A stretch of DNA of 64,000 nucleotides, taken from NCBI GenBank assembly GCA_014871385.1, contig CM026426.1:106498030-106562029 (forward strand), read 5' to 3'. Below are positions 1 to 11,744 of this stretch, piece after piece; position 1 is the first letter of the stretch, and every line of letters begins with the position of its first letter. Source of the stretch: Ceratodon purpureus. Lineage: Eukaryota; Streptophyta; Bryopsida; Pseudoditrichales; Ditrichaceae. The translations under genes and the position numbers were made by a program. The notes beneath the pieces were generated by a model. The model did not search any database. It worked only from the letters and a program-made list of their open reading frames with translations, and was not told the DNA's origin.

Positions 1-166
1 GGCCGCATGCTTTAGCAAATGAAGAAAAAGCAAATACAAGCAAAATGGCTTGAGCAAGCTGAAAGACTCTTGACACAAACTGGACCGCTTGGGCATGTCC
101 AATTCAAACTGAAACAGTGGACTTATGGAATAAAAAAAAAGCCAACCTGCAAATGAAACAAGTCTT

Positions 167-234
167 GAAACAAGCTGGACCAAACAAGGATCGAAACAAG
201 CTGGACCAAACAAGGATCGAAACAAGCTGGACCG
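167..234. repeat. 26-bp minisatellite
   Basis: Two perfect copies of a 26-bp unit (gaaacaagctggaccaaaca followed by aggatc) and a third partial copy. The word 'agctgga/agctgaa' recurs in the flanks between 50 and 380. Confidence 0.85.
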
Positions 235-429
235 CAAGCTTCGGCATACAAAGTAAAATCAAATTCAAAAAAACTTGGAGAGCAAGCTGAAAAAGACTTC
301 AAACAGAATGTCATGCAAGCTTCAACTATCAATTTCGGTACAACTCAAATTCAAACAAACTCATGCGGCAAGCTGAAAAAGACTTCAAATAGACTAATAG
401 GAAGCTACAGCAAGTGAGGTAACATCAAA

Positions 430-741
430 TCAATTACCAACCTTCTCACTGAAGAATTCCGCATCGTACTCAGCTTCGCGGCCAACAATCGCTGGAGCCA
501 CCTTTACCATAGATGCTCGCAATGGTTCCGGGATTCCCGTGAGATCCAGTGGAACATCCCACTCATAGTTTCCCACGTCAAATGCTTGAGCGATGCTTTC
601 CAAATCTGCTTCGGCATGTGACATTGCTGCCCCGGATCCTTCGCCTTCGTCACTGTAGTCGGAGTCGATCACCACATTGCGGCTGAATCTCCTGGTTGGT
701 GTGGTAGCGGCCCGGGATTTCCGTTTCTTCTCTTGCACCAT
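430..741 (-). pseudogene. 5' exon fragment of a gene related to the 704-residue gene at 11.7 kb
   Basis: Reading leftward from an ATG at 741 (context cgccATGG) this exon begins MVQEKKRKSRAATT, passes through an acidic Ser/Glu-rich stretch and reaches a segment of about 35 residues (DLTGIPEPLRASM then VAPAIVGREAEYDAEFF). That segment aligns by eye with residues ~45-80 of the 704-residue protein (DLRGVGENMRKHL then VAPFLLGDAACYSSDFF). The exon ends near 445 at a weak donor (AAG|gttggt). No continuation is visible between 430 and the left edge, so the gene is truncated or its next exon lies outside. Function is unknown. Its value is to show that the 11.7-kb gene belongs to a multi-copy family. 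Confidence 0.5.
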
Positions 742-1510
742 GGCGACACTCTCAAGCTGAGAAGCAAACATGTTAGCCACTGTGATTTCACAAGAAGAAG
801 GAGCTTAATAAAAAATCAAGAGCTTAGTACAGCAAATTGAAAATGGAATTAGAGTCAACCTTTGCAGTGGGCGGGAGGGAGGTGCGTGCTGTAGGAGATC
901 CACAGTTTTGCGTGGCGGAGGTGACGATTGTCGGGCGCATGGGAGCACTCTGCCACTGCATTGGCTTCTCGTCTTCAAAAATCCAGCGTCCTTTGTCTCC
1001 CATCATTGTGCAAAATTTAATGAGAAAGCGATTCCTTGGAGAAGCAGCCGTTCTAAAATGGATTGATGGGGAGTACATGCAATTGCTTAAGCATCCCATT
1101 AAATGCTACGATGGAACTCTTGGGTCAGCTCAATGAAGATGCTGGTTCCATGTTGTCTAATCTGAGTACGTGTAACGTCCCATAACTTGGAAAAAAGGCT
1201 GCTGACCATTCGTCCACCTTCATTCGTCGAATGTGAGGAAATACAAAGAGGATAACCGGCGCTGGATGAAAGGGAGTGGACAGTGTTACGTGGAAACTTC
1301 ATCCCTGCAAACAGTTGTAACCATTCGTAACAGAAAATCAAACCATGTTTTCTTGGCGGAGCTTCCTTATTGATTAATCACTGAAACTACATTTTTCATC
1401 CATATTGTTCTTCATCCACCCACGGAAGATTGGTTCACTTTAATATTTCTTTCAGCCCTTGCCATGCTGCACGGTTTTTTTGGGGGATGCTCTCTAGATT
1501 CCTTGTTCCT
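742..1510. other. No supported gene; upstream flank of the fragment
   Basis: Short antisense and sense frames of up to 99 codons exist here. One on the minus strand (1099-850) could be an upstream exon, because an acceptor-like tttcttgtgaaatcacag precedes the ATG-containing exon. The matching donor is poor, so I do not call a gene. Confidence 0.4.
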
Positions 1511-1600
1511 CAATATCTTAAGATATATTGAGTCGCATTTGCATAACTAATTAGCATTTTGATATTCGAAAATCGAATCATCAACTTACACCATTCCAAG
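1511..1600. repeat. Dispersed repeat, copy 1 (copy 2 at 3394-3485)
   Basis: About 90 bp beginning caatatcttaagatatatt and containing gcatttgcataactaattag. The same sequence, with a few changes, occurs at 3394-3485, again followed by a 'gtgggcacc/gtggacacc' stretch. Both copies lie in AT-rich noncoding DNA. The family is unknown. Confidence 0.75.
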
Positions 1601-2640
1601 GAAAACAGTGGGCACCAAATTAAGCACATCAGATTCCAAATAAACCATGCTTTAAGCGAGCTCTTGCATAAGCATCACTAACATGCATAAAAGGAATAAA
1701 GAAAGGTGAGGGGATTAAAACAAAATTAATTAAAAAAAGGCACGACGAAGGTATTGAAGAAAGATGAAGGGAATTCAAAAAAAATAAAAAATAAACAAAC
1801 AAATAAGAATGATGACATGGCTCAAAGAAAGATGAAGGGAATAAAATTAAAAAATAAATAAAGAATGATGAAAAGCATTAAAGAAATATGAGGGGAATAA
1901 ATAAATTAAAAATAATATAAGGGATGATGAAGAGGATAAAGAAAGATGAAGTGGGTAAAGAAAAAAGAATGAAATAAAGAAAGATGAAGGGGGGTGGAAG
2001 TAGAAGAAGGGAATATTAAAAAATGGAACAAAAAAAAAAGAATATTAAATTTCAAATTAAACAAGGAATTAGTCAACAATGAACTACATTTTATTTTGAA
2101 GGACATTGACTCGGAGGCGCATTCTAAATGTATAATCTTTCTGAATATTTGTTAAAGAAGATGGCGAGTCCAGTAAAAAGAGTCATCGGCGATTAAGACT
2201 CCAAGTTTGGAGTGATACCCAAAGTTGCCAGTTGGTAGTGATTAGGAGATTGATATATTATCCAGGAGGAAGAATCCAAATGTACGGTTAGAGTTCTTTG
2301 TAAAGACATTCAACACTTTTCATATAGATCTAACATTTCTTGTATTAGATTATTTGTATAGGCATCGAATATTCGTGATTGGATCTAAGGTAACCTTGAA
2401 CTGCTTATTTGAGCAATTCCAATTTTTATTGCATAGTATAACAAAATGTTAAAACTTTTTGTCTTGCATGTATGTCATTGCAATTTAATATTTGAGAACC
2501 CACAGTAATATACGAAACACCAATTTTTTGCTAATAAATCTGTAACCTCTTATCCAATCACCATATTTGAATTTCCAATGCACTTCGAAGACTTGCAAGC
2601 AATAAGGAACTTTTTGGATTTTTTAATTTTTTGGATTTTT
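1601..2640. other. AT-rich noncoding DNA with GATGAAGGGAATAAA-type repeats
   Basis: No gene seen. From about 1690 to 2030 the plus strand carries many imperfect copies of a purine-rich word close to aaagatgaagggaataaa. Scattered copies of the same word reappear near 3590-3640, 7380 and 10740. Confidence 0.6.
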
Positions 2641-2847
2641 TGGATCTCAGTCTTGATATAAATATGCTCAGAACACACTCCCTCTCGTCAAAGCCTTGGT
2701 GGCTTGGTGTTCCGAGGCTACGGATTTGAACTGACGTGGCGGCCTCAGGGTGCTGGTGCCGGGTTCGAATCCACCCTCCGACACCCACCCCACCACGCGT
2801 ACACGCCCGCACAGATCGAGTGCTTCTTTTTTTTTTTTTTTTTTTTT
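2641..2847 (+). repeat. tRNA-like SINE, copy 1
   Basis: An A-box-like tggcttggtg and a good pol III B box (gggttcgaatcc) lie about 70 bp apart, followed by a T tract of about 22. A TATA-like gatataaatatgct precedes it. The body is almost identical to copies at 15081 and 15295. It does not fold as a normal tRNA, so it is read as a tRNA-derived short interspersed element rather than a tRNA gene. A second B-box-like word (cagttcaaatcc) lies on the opposite strand inside the body. Confidence 0.6.
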
Positions 2848-3253
2848 AATTATTTTCACTGAAGTGTTCTTTTACCAGATATGAAGATTTTGATGTAAAT
2901 TGTTTTGTAGGAACTTCTTTACTATCACCGTTTTTTCAATACTTAGAATTTTGTTCAACCATTAACAGAGTCTTGTATAATTCTAAAACCAATATAAGCA
3001 ACTGAGTATCCAAGGTTCTTTCCAGACGTATCTTTATATTCCAAAGTCTAATGTCTTTCTTTTTCAAAGAACACAAGTATGTTTCAGCAGTTTATTATCT
3101 TCAGATACCATTCAATCTGCTACAGATTTCTAAATTCATTATACTTGTGAATTAAATCTTGCTACTTTGTTACTTCTTCATTCACAATTAATCATTTTTT
3201 GCCCAGTTTCTAGCCCATTTAGCCTGGTAATCTTTTTTCAAGGCGCAGAACTC
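2641..3253 (+). repeat. Large near-identical repeat, copy 1 (copy 2 at 15295-15907)
   Basis: The SINE body plus about 400 bp of downstream AT-rich DNA is repeated with only a handful of differences at 15295-15907. Homology stops abruptly in both copies just after 'aaggcg.agaactc'. The near-identity outside the SINE shows that a larger unit than the SINE was duplicated, recently compared with the other repeats here. Confidence 0.85.
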
Positions 3254-5131
3254 CATTTTCAACCATCTACAAAAGAATCATTGGGACAAGTTCATGTTTC
3301 TTTCAAATTTCAATAGATATAGACATTGTTATTGAGCTTCCCTTGCCTCATTGAAACTTTATTTTGCATTCATGTTGTATTTCATCCATCCACCAATATC
3401 TTAAAATATATCGAGTCGCATTTGCATAACTAATTAGCATTTCAATATTTGAAAACTGAGTCATCAACTTACAATGATTGCAAGGTAAATGAGGCTTCAA
3501 GCTAAAACAAAGTGGACACCAGGCTTAAGCAACTAAGCTTGGATCGAATTCAAATTACACATCCAATTGAAGGTCTAGAAACATAGAACGATGAAGGGAA
3601 TAAAGAAAGATGAGGGGATTTTTAAAAAATAAATTATGCAAGCAATAGAATTTTCAAGATCAAATTTTGTGGTTTTACATAATTTTTTATTTCAAACAAT
3701 TGGTGATGAATTTTTTTATTTAAATATAGGAAATATTCATTTACACATCCTTCATATTAAAAAATACCTCATTAAAAAATAAAAATGAGCTGATCTAGGA
3801 AGACCTCAACATGAGGTGTTAGTATGATCAAATTTTGTGAAATAAGTATCTTTATATTTTAATCAGATCTTAATAAAGTATAGTATATCGTCATGCTCAA
3901 GTGTATAAACTTAGTTACGATATGGAGGGAAACAAAAATTCGGGTTATAATAAAGAATCAAAACATATCTATTGTTATAACAATTGGGCTTTGTTTAGTC
4001 CATATTAAATTCCTTCAAAGTATATATTGAACTTTTTGTAGACACTTGCAAAAAGAAAGATGTGCATACATACAAAATATAACCTACATACATTCAAAAT
4101 ATAACCTTGGATGTTCCCTACATACATTCAAAATATAACCTTGAAAAACGCCAAACCTTAATTTTTTGCAAAAAAAAGAGGTGCAAAATCATAAAAAGTG
4201 ACTTAAAAAATCATCAAGAATGGATTATTATTTTCCTTAAACTAAGATTTGGTAGACATTGACTCAGTTGTTCCTCGTGTCCTTACTACAGTAGTGGATT
4301 GGATGTGGAGCCTGATGTAGAGCCTCAGCGCCCAGATAGGCAGACTTTTTGGTGCCATGTTTAGAAATGATAAATTTATTATTTATTAGAATAGTTTTGC
4401 AGAAAATATAGTGAATAGTGAAAACATAGTGAACAATAACAGAGAATAGGGATTTCAAGAGTAGAGAAATTAAGGATTTAACATTGGTTTTAAAAGCAAT
4501 ATTTCAAACAATTTCAAAGTATTTCTATTTTCTTTGAATTAGTTCCCCAAAAAATCAATTTTGCAAATTTAAATTGAAAGACAACCTATACCTCATTTAA
4601 CGGTATAGGGATCCAACACTTCAAAACTTTAAATATCCAAAAAACTTCATTGTCAATTTTGGATTTTGATATTGACTTTGAATAACCCTGTTTAGAAGTT
4701 TGAGCTTTTTCATCTCTTCGTGTTTTGTTCTTTTCATCTCTTTTTCTATTGTGTTTTCCTCTTGGGTTTAATCTTTAATTGAATTTGATTTTAGATTATG
4801 TTTCCTTTGACCACATTTTTAATGTTTTATATTACCCTTGTTTTTCAATTTCTGATTTTTGGTTTTTCGATTCTACTGTGTTCCTTGTTTCAGTGCATAT
4901 TAAAGGCTCCAAAATGCAAAGTTACTTAATTCAGATCCCATCAATCACTGCCATGCAATGAAGCACCGAAACCTGTGTTGATACTTGGATATCATCTCAT
5001 TAAAGTGCTGTAGCACATTCTGTTACTGTTCAAAAATTGGGCTTCACAACAAAAGCACCTGCTACATCAAAATTTGATTGTCAATCTTTAGTGCACCTAA
5101 TTGCCTACTGCATTGCTATAGCAATGCTCCT
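3254..5131. other. AT-rich noncoding DNA
   Basis: No gene seen. It contains the second copy of the dispersed repeat (3394-3485) and three tandem copies of 'cctacatacattcaaaatat' between about 4060 and 4142. Confidence 0.55.
3394..3485. repeat. Dispersed repeat, copy 2 (copy 1 at 1511-1600)
   Basis: Same unit as 1511-1600, including gcatttgcataactaattag and catcaacttaca. Confidence 0.75.
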
Positions 5132-6358
5132 TTACGATTGGACAATTTTGAATCTACTTGAATTCTGTGCTACAAGCGCTCCAATCTCTGTGCTTCGCTC
5201 CGACCGAGCATTGATCTTGAAATCGGGGAAACCAGGGCGCTTCACGACAAGGTCGTAGTAGTCAGGTATGGCTTCTCGCGGAAGCAAGATCGATATCTCT
5301 TCGCGGATGTGCGACACCGGCCAAAGCGAACCAACTTCAATACCAGGTAACTCTTTACCTTGGAACTCAACTGTGACACAAATCATGTGCTGCACCACGG
5401 CCTGATCGATGGGTATCCATAGAAGGCCCTCTTTCCTGTATCGCACATACTGGAAATTGAGGTATAAAACTTGACGTGCTAGATGATAGCGGAAGATCAT
5501 GCTAGGCTTGGAGACAACACACTTCAATACATCTTGGCCCGCTTGAAACTTCTCGTCCCATCCGACATCCATAAGACTACTCAGAATTGCTTCAGCTGGC
5601 GATTTGAAGACGTACATGGTGGCTGTGCGACGCGGGTTCTCTGCTACAGCAAACAAGTCAACCATGACATGCACAGGCATGAACCATTTCACGTGTGCTG
5701 ATTTACTCCCGGTTCCACCTTTCATTGCTTCAGAGATGTCGGTGGCCAACTTCAATCTAAATGCCTCGGACGTGTGCATGTCAGGGAGGGGCCAGTAGGG
5801 GTCATCAAGGGCGGGCAATGGCAACTCCTCTAAGCTGCCATACAAAGAAGAGCCAGACTGTGGAACGTACACTGCTTTCAGGAAAAAGGTGCCATTCTCC
5901 AGCAAAGTCTTATGACTGCGGCCATTGCGCACCGCTGCCTCTCCGACTTCATGGTGAAGCACGAGGATGACATCCATGACCGCCGTTGGATCAACCCAGT
6001 CGTCCCAATACGACTGATAAAGCAAGTTACATCCGCGGGGCTCCCTCGCAGCAGTGGCCGGATCCAAGAGCAACTGCCGGCGTTGATAAGCATGCCGAAC
6101 TTTGATGGCGTCTAGCTTCAGCACATCCCTACCACGCCTCGCCATTGCTTTGAAACGAAATCCAAGGATCTGAGCCTTCCATGCCCCAGCGAATGACTCT
6201 GGACCATGAATCCTCGCGTCTCGGGACCAGGGACCTCTCACGGCCGCTCTCAATGTCACCCAACTGCCTATTTCTACCCGAAGGGGAACGTAATTACCAT
6301 GATCGTCCAAGTTGTTATAAAGCACGACAGCATGCACCTCTTCAACTGGCTTATCCAT
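5132..6358 (-). CDS. Orphan protein, 408 residues, intact
   Basis: An uninterrupted frame. I choose the ATG at 6358 (MDKPVEEVHAVV) rather than the one 14 codons upstream. The intervening DNA looks like a short intron: a gtgagt donor at 6430 and a tttgctag acceptor at 6366, about 65 nt, which makes the upstream exon a 5' leader. Residues ~30-70 (IGSWVTL, then ESFAGAWKAQILGF) could be a small beta-rich module reminiscent of BAH or Tudor folds. Residues ~325-390 (VTVEFQGKELPGIEVG, then VSHIREEISILLP) look like a beta-grasp/ubiquitin-like fold. Both are eye-level guesses. No signal peptide or membrane segment is seen. Codon use is GC-richer than the AT-rich surroundings. It may be a host gene or transposon cargo; nothing nearby decides this. 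Confidence 0.7.
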   Translation of the reverse strand: MDKPVEEVHAVVLYNNLDDHGNYVPLRVEIGSWVTLRAAVRGPWSRDARIHGPESFAGAWKAQILGFRFKAMARRGRDVLKLDAIKVRHAYQRRQLLLDPATAAREPRGCNLLYQSYWDDWVDPTAVMDVILVLHHEVGEAAVRNGRSHKTLLENGTFFLKAVYVPQSGSSLYGSLEELPLPALDDPYWPLPDMHTSEAFRLKLATDISEAMKGGTGSKSAHVKWFMPVHVMVDLFAVAENPRRTATMYVFKSPAEAILSSLMDVGWDEKFQAGQDVLKCVVSKPSMIFRYHLARQVLYLNFQYVRYRKEGLLWIPIDQAVVQHMICVTVEFQGKELPGIEVGSLWPVSHIREEISILLPREAIPDYYDLVVKRPGFPDFKINARSERSTEIGALVAQNSSRFKIVQS

Positions 6359-6430
6359 CCTCGCTCTAGCAAAGATCACAAGAAACCTAAGATGTAGCAA
6401 AGATCACTAAAGAACTTGCGAAGTACTCAC

Positions 6431-9400
6431 TGACGAGCTCCAAAGAGGAGAACAGATTCAGATGGCAATGGTTTCACGAAGGTCTACAGAACTTGAGCAT
6501 GGCAGCGATGGAAGGGCTCTGGTTTTAGAAGGTGCTACAGCAGACTAGGAGGGCATCTTCGAAGTGCATGGAATGTTAGAAGGAGATCGATGAATTTCTG
6601 TATCTGTGTGAGCCAACCCACGAGGGAAAGCATTTCCCCATATCTAGTAAGTGGTGTATGAGTACTGTGTCAGTCCAGTTTGGTAAGGACATTATGCGAG
6701 CATTTTGTTTTCTATGAAAAGTCGTTGCACATGTAAACTGATCTCAGTGTCACAGTAGAGCAGCGCCAAATCATGCCGTGCATGGTACCTATAATCCTGG
6801 GCTTGGATATATCTGATTGGCAGGCAATGTACATCAGAATAGTACGTGGATTTAGACAATGTTAACCTATCGTCGAATATTGATTAATAACAAGGTGGTG
6901 CAGCTTGCCAAATGCTTGGATCGTTGCACCCGTATATTATAACTTTTCATAAGACGTTGTCGGAAGAGCACTGATGTTGAAATCAACCACGACAGGAGTT
7001 TGTGTACAATGTCGTAACTCGCTAATCCCGGCGTTGGTCCGTGACCTTCATCATCAATGTGAGCCCCTACATTGCAGCTAGGTGCCTACTGCCGCCCACA
7101 CTCCCACCCCTACATGTGTTTTCAAGTGAAATTTGCTCTTTGAAGTAATAAACAACATTGTAATGGTGTCACTTGTACTGCTGCCAAATGTATTGTTGCC
7201 AATTGAAATGTTGCAAATTGTAAACAAAATTGTGAAAAAATAGTTGCGGCCATGGAACCGAAGGCCATGGCCATGGGACCCAATGCGGCGGTCATGGGGC
7301 CAAAACCGGCGGTCTTGGGCTCAGTGGAACGGTCATGGGTAGGCAGCAGTGGCCATGGGTAGTTTTTTTAATAAAAGAGTAAAAGAAAGATGAAAGAAAA
7401 CGGGGAAGAAGAAGATTTTTTTTTAAAAAAAAACCCAAAAAAATAAAAGATGAAAAAACTATATATCTCTCTTTTATTTGTGAATTTGCGAAATAGCATT
7501 TGAGAAACTTGAGGAAACAGGTTCTGAAGCGCACGAGGACCTTGCCGAGGTTACCAATTATAATTTACATCCTTCTTGTCATCAAATTGTTGCTTAAACA
7601 GTAGTACTTGAGCTACATTGTAAAATGACCTGCCCATATCATAATAGCGCATTGAAAAATGGAACAATCAATTATATATTTATTAAGAGGGTTAAATAAA
7701 TAATGGAGCATCTTTAGGAAGAAACATAATGCATGAAGAATAAAATCGAGATGAGTAAATCTTCTTCAACGCATCTTCAAGAAGAAGCATTAGACATAAA
7801 AATACAGAAATCAAGAAAAATAAATAAACCAAGGTAAATAAATAAATAAATAACGTTGCATCTCCATGAAGACGCATACTAAAAAAAAACATCGCATCTT
7901 CTGGAAGAAGAATTATGAATCAAATAAATAAATATTAGTAACTTGGCCTCACGAATTACAAGCTCAGCCACCTTGCTATAAAATAAATGATTATAGACTA
8001 CTGAAATATAAAGTAATCAGAGCATAGGGCAATAAATATTTATATATACATTATAATGAATAAGAATATATACTTTCTTTATATAATACAGTTACTTAAG
8101 CTAGCTTTTACTTTACCTTTAAAAATAAAAGTAACTTCAAAAGTAAAGAAAAATGTAAAAGTGTGTACTAAATATAAAAAATATAAAGAGTCAGTATTAC
8201 ATTAACAAGATGTGTGGGACCTCAAGGTTCGCGTATAAATACTAAATTTGGAGAAATAAAGTTGAAACTAAAGTGTAGGGTTGAAGTGTAGGAGTATATG
8301 AAGATATACAAGTAGAAAAAGAAGTAAATGAAGCTTACAACTTACGTTTTTGCATTTCTGGAGTTTCATGGTCCCAAAATTTTGTGATAATTTTGCAATA
8401 TAAATACAAGTTTCATCATTGATGTATATTGTGATACCTTATCAATATTATTTGTTCAGTTGTAAATCTATACTATATAGTAGTATGCATTTTAACAATT
8501 TTGTCGTTGTTAAATCATTTTTTTAACAAGTTTGTGAAGATAGATATTCTAGTAAACCGTTCTCAGTAACCCAAAGTTCTAGATACATTACTTTTCCTTC
8601 TTTTAGATATAGTTATTGAATTTACGATATCAAGGAATGAAATTGATGTTGGAACTTGTTAGAAGCTTGATGTTAGAAGCTTGTTCCGATAGCAAGAAAT
8701 GATACAATGACATACGGAACTCAATGTGGAAGTCCACGTCAGACAAAGGAACACTAATTTATAGGACCATACGTGATTTATTTTTTATTTTTTTAGATTC
8801 GTATTTACTTTTATTTATATATTTTTGAACATTTATACTCACTCTCAATAAAATTTAATCTTTAAAGTATTCAAGTTGATAAAATAATAGAATTTTCTTC
8901 ATCATCTTGAATATTGGGCTTTTAGATGAAGATATAAGAATATAATATAGTATAGAATTTATAGCATACATATTATGACAAAAACATTACTCTCATCCTT
9001 TAAAACATCAAAGTGACTCCAAATATTTACTATATATACTAAAGTCAATTCATGTATCCATGGTTCAACATGAGAATTTTGAGACTGGACTACAAACAAT
9101 CAAAATATTTAAATACGATAATTTTAAAATTAACAATTGTATTTACTTTTACAGATACTATAATTTTTATAGTGATTTTTACTTTGTATGTAAGAGATTC
9201 TTTTACTTTTACTTGACTTTTGTATCATATGCATAATGCACGGGAGCATTATTCAGTGTTACCTGCAAGTGTAAGGTACGAGTCAAAGCTACGGTGATTA
9301 TACATTCAAAACAACACGAATTATCCAAAGCAACAAAACTTATAGTGTTCTATAATGTAACATTATAATATTTGGAAGTCTCATTTTAAGCTTGTTTTTC

Positions 9401-9564
9401 ATTAGTCTTTTGAAAAATTTCCTTCAAACTAGACTAAACACTTAATATACAGCATGTGCAACCAATGAAACTTATCTTAATGATAGTCTAATTATCGTGT
9501 TATTTGTCCATAAAAAGTAAGAACTATGTATTAAAACAAAGTCGAAAGGTATGTTCTAAGATTG
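6431..9564. other. AT-rich noncoding DNA
   Basis: No supported gene. It contains a short GC-rich imperfect repeat at 7249-7365 (variants of 'ggcggtcatgggg') and imperfect repeats of 'gcatcttcaagaagaagca' with AAATAAATAAA spacers at about 7700-7930. The rest is low-complexity AT-rich sequence. Confidence 0.5.
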
Positions 9565-9811
9565 CAGTTGGGGCCCCCAACTAGTGCAGTCACGGGCCCC
9601 CAACTAGTGCAGCTGGGACCCCCAACTAGTGCAGCTGGGACCCCCAACTAGTGCAGCTGGGACCTCCAACTAGATACAGCTGGGCCCCCCAACTAGTGCA
9701 GCTGGGACCCCCAACTAGTTGCAGCTGGGGCCCCAACCAGTGCGATCGGGGCCCCCAACTAGTGTGGCCGGGGCCCCCAACTAGTGCGACTGGGGGCCGT
9801 ATCTAGTGCAA
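9565..9811. repeat. ACTAGT/CAGCTG minisatellite, about 11 units of ~22 bp
   Basis: Roughly eleven head-to-tail units of about 22 bp built on 'gggacccccaactagtgcag'. Most units hold two six-base palindromes, ACTAGT and CAGCTG. Units in the middle are nearly identical and those at both ends are more diverged. The surrounding DNA is AT-rich, so the array stands out by composition. Confidence 0.9.
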
Positions 9812-11744
9812 CCGAACCCTTCAATTCAACATTGTATTCATTAAATTGGCAAATCTTGTTTATACTATGGCGTGGTAGCTGTGCAGATTGTGATTGGCTC
9901 AAAATGAATGAAGACAAACTTGTGGAAAAGAAGATCCAGGTCTATTGAAACATACAAAACAAATCCAAAACAAAAGAAAGAGGGTGGAAGCACACTAGGG
10001 TGGACTGCTTTTGACATGTAATTGTACCCAAGAAAGCACTAAAAGCCAACGCCCAATTTTGATGGGTATTTAAGGTACTAGAAAACTTAAATTGTAAATA
10101 AACAAGGTTTAGAAGGAGCATTGGAAGAATATGGTTCAATACTTCAAAAATCCACCTGAAAATTCTAATTTTTTACTAAACTAAATAATGTCAAAATTTT
10201 TGCCCTTTGATCGCTAAGAATTGTAAGGAAAGGATGAGTGCTTCGGAAATAATGATACAACATGTGTTACCGTAGAAGGTGCTCTTTTTAACCATATAAT
10301 TTTTTATGTACTTTGCAACTTAATTTTTATCAATATTGATTACTTTGTGACATTTTTTTACTGCTGTAAGGTACTTTTTCTGAAAAGCAAGAAGTGCAAT
10401 TTTCAGTATGTTTCTAATGTTTTTCAAAAATTGGTGAAGTGATTGCACACTCCATTACTCCTTTCACCCAAATCCACAAAAACTTGAGTGCTGTAGGATG
10501 TAGAGGGGTCCAAGAAAGGCCATTGAAGAAGAAATTTTACAGGATTTAGAGGGTGTAACGTACTTTTGGATCCACCCTGGTGTCCTTCCATCCAAGAACA
10601 ATGGAAAAAATAACGAGGGAGTCGAAATATTAATCAAAACATAAAACAAAGGCTACGAAATTGGGAATAACGGGGAAATGAAACTGGGTAAAATAAAGAT
10701 GAAAAATAACAAGCAACAATACATTTTCACAATTTTTTTATAAAAAGGACTATGAATGGAAGATAGAATGGAAGAAGGATGAAAAAACATTGACATGGAC
10801 AAAAGGAAAGAAAAAATGACGTGGAGAAGAAGAATGAAAAAGTTACACAAAAAAGAAAAATAGAAAAATGCGTTGGACTTCTCGTTGGTTTTAGAAATGA
10901 AGAAGAAATTTCAATAAAACTGAAATCTAGTAACTTGAAGAAGATGACATAGGATTATAAAAGTTGACGAAATTGAATTGAGTTTTACATGCAGCTTTTA
11001 TTCAAATAGGAGTATGAGCGTCTTCAAAAGCTTTTCCCTTATTGTACATCTAATTTAAAATACATCGTGCAAAGAGGCTCAGAAAACAATTTAGTGACCT
11101 CAATTACAGGACACCATATTACTGACCCCCCGAGTTCATCTCCATTTCTAGTACCACTAGAGAGTATGTACACTAAAAATTATCCACTATTGTTCATTGA
11201 GTAAACTCTCTTTGTCATATGTACTTGCGTTGACTTCTCTAATATTAAGCATTAATCAAATATTAGAAGCGGAGAGCTTATTCTAAAGAGATTCACAGAA
11301 TGGACTGATGTATCCTGAAAAGTTTAATAATGCCCAAGCCAAACAAGCAAGGTCTCAGGTTACATCTGCAGTACAGATTCTAAGCCCCACTAACGTGTAC
11401 ACACTGTTGTATATCCGCATGGAATAGTGTTTCTAATCCCACAATATCATGATAAGCCTTGATGCGTACGCAGAATACTAAACGGGCGGGAGAGGTTCAG
11501 AAATAATCCACCCGTTTCATTGATTTAACAGACCACATCACGAGTACGTAAGTTGACTTTTTCCAAATCATGTCCATGCAATGATGATACGTTTAACTAA
11601 GAAGGACATGGACTTCAGGATATTAGACTCACACCTCCAGGAAGATGTTCTCTCATTCTCTACGCCCTGCAACCAACTTTCTCATTCAACCCCGCATCTT
11701 CTCTCCCAAACTCCTCCTTAATTCTACTGTAGCAACCTAGCTCG
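9812..11744. other. Noncoding flank and promoter region of the 11.7-kb gene
   Basis: No gene seen. AT-rich, with purine-rich GATGAA-type simple repeats near 10680-10860. The last ~250 bp before 11745 become less AT-rich and pyrimidine-rich, as expected for a 5' leader, but I could not fix a TATA box. Confidence 0.45.

Noticed and set aside
2690..2790. A functional tRNA gene (and those at ~15125 and ~15345)
   Set aside because: Good B box, but the A box to B box interval is too long and I could not form acceptor, anticodon and T stems; three near-identical copies with T tails fit a SINE better.
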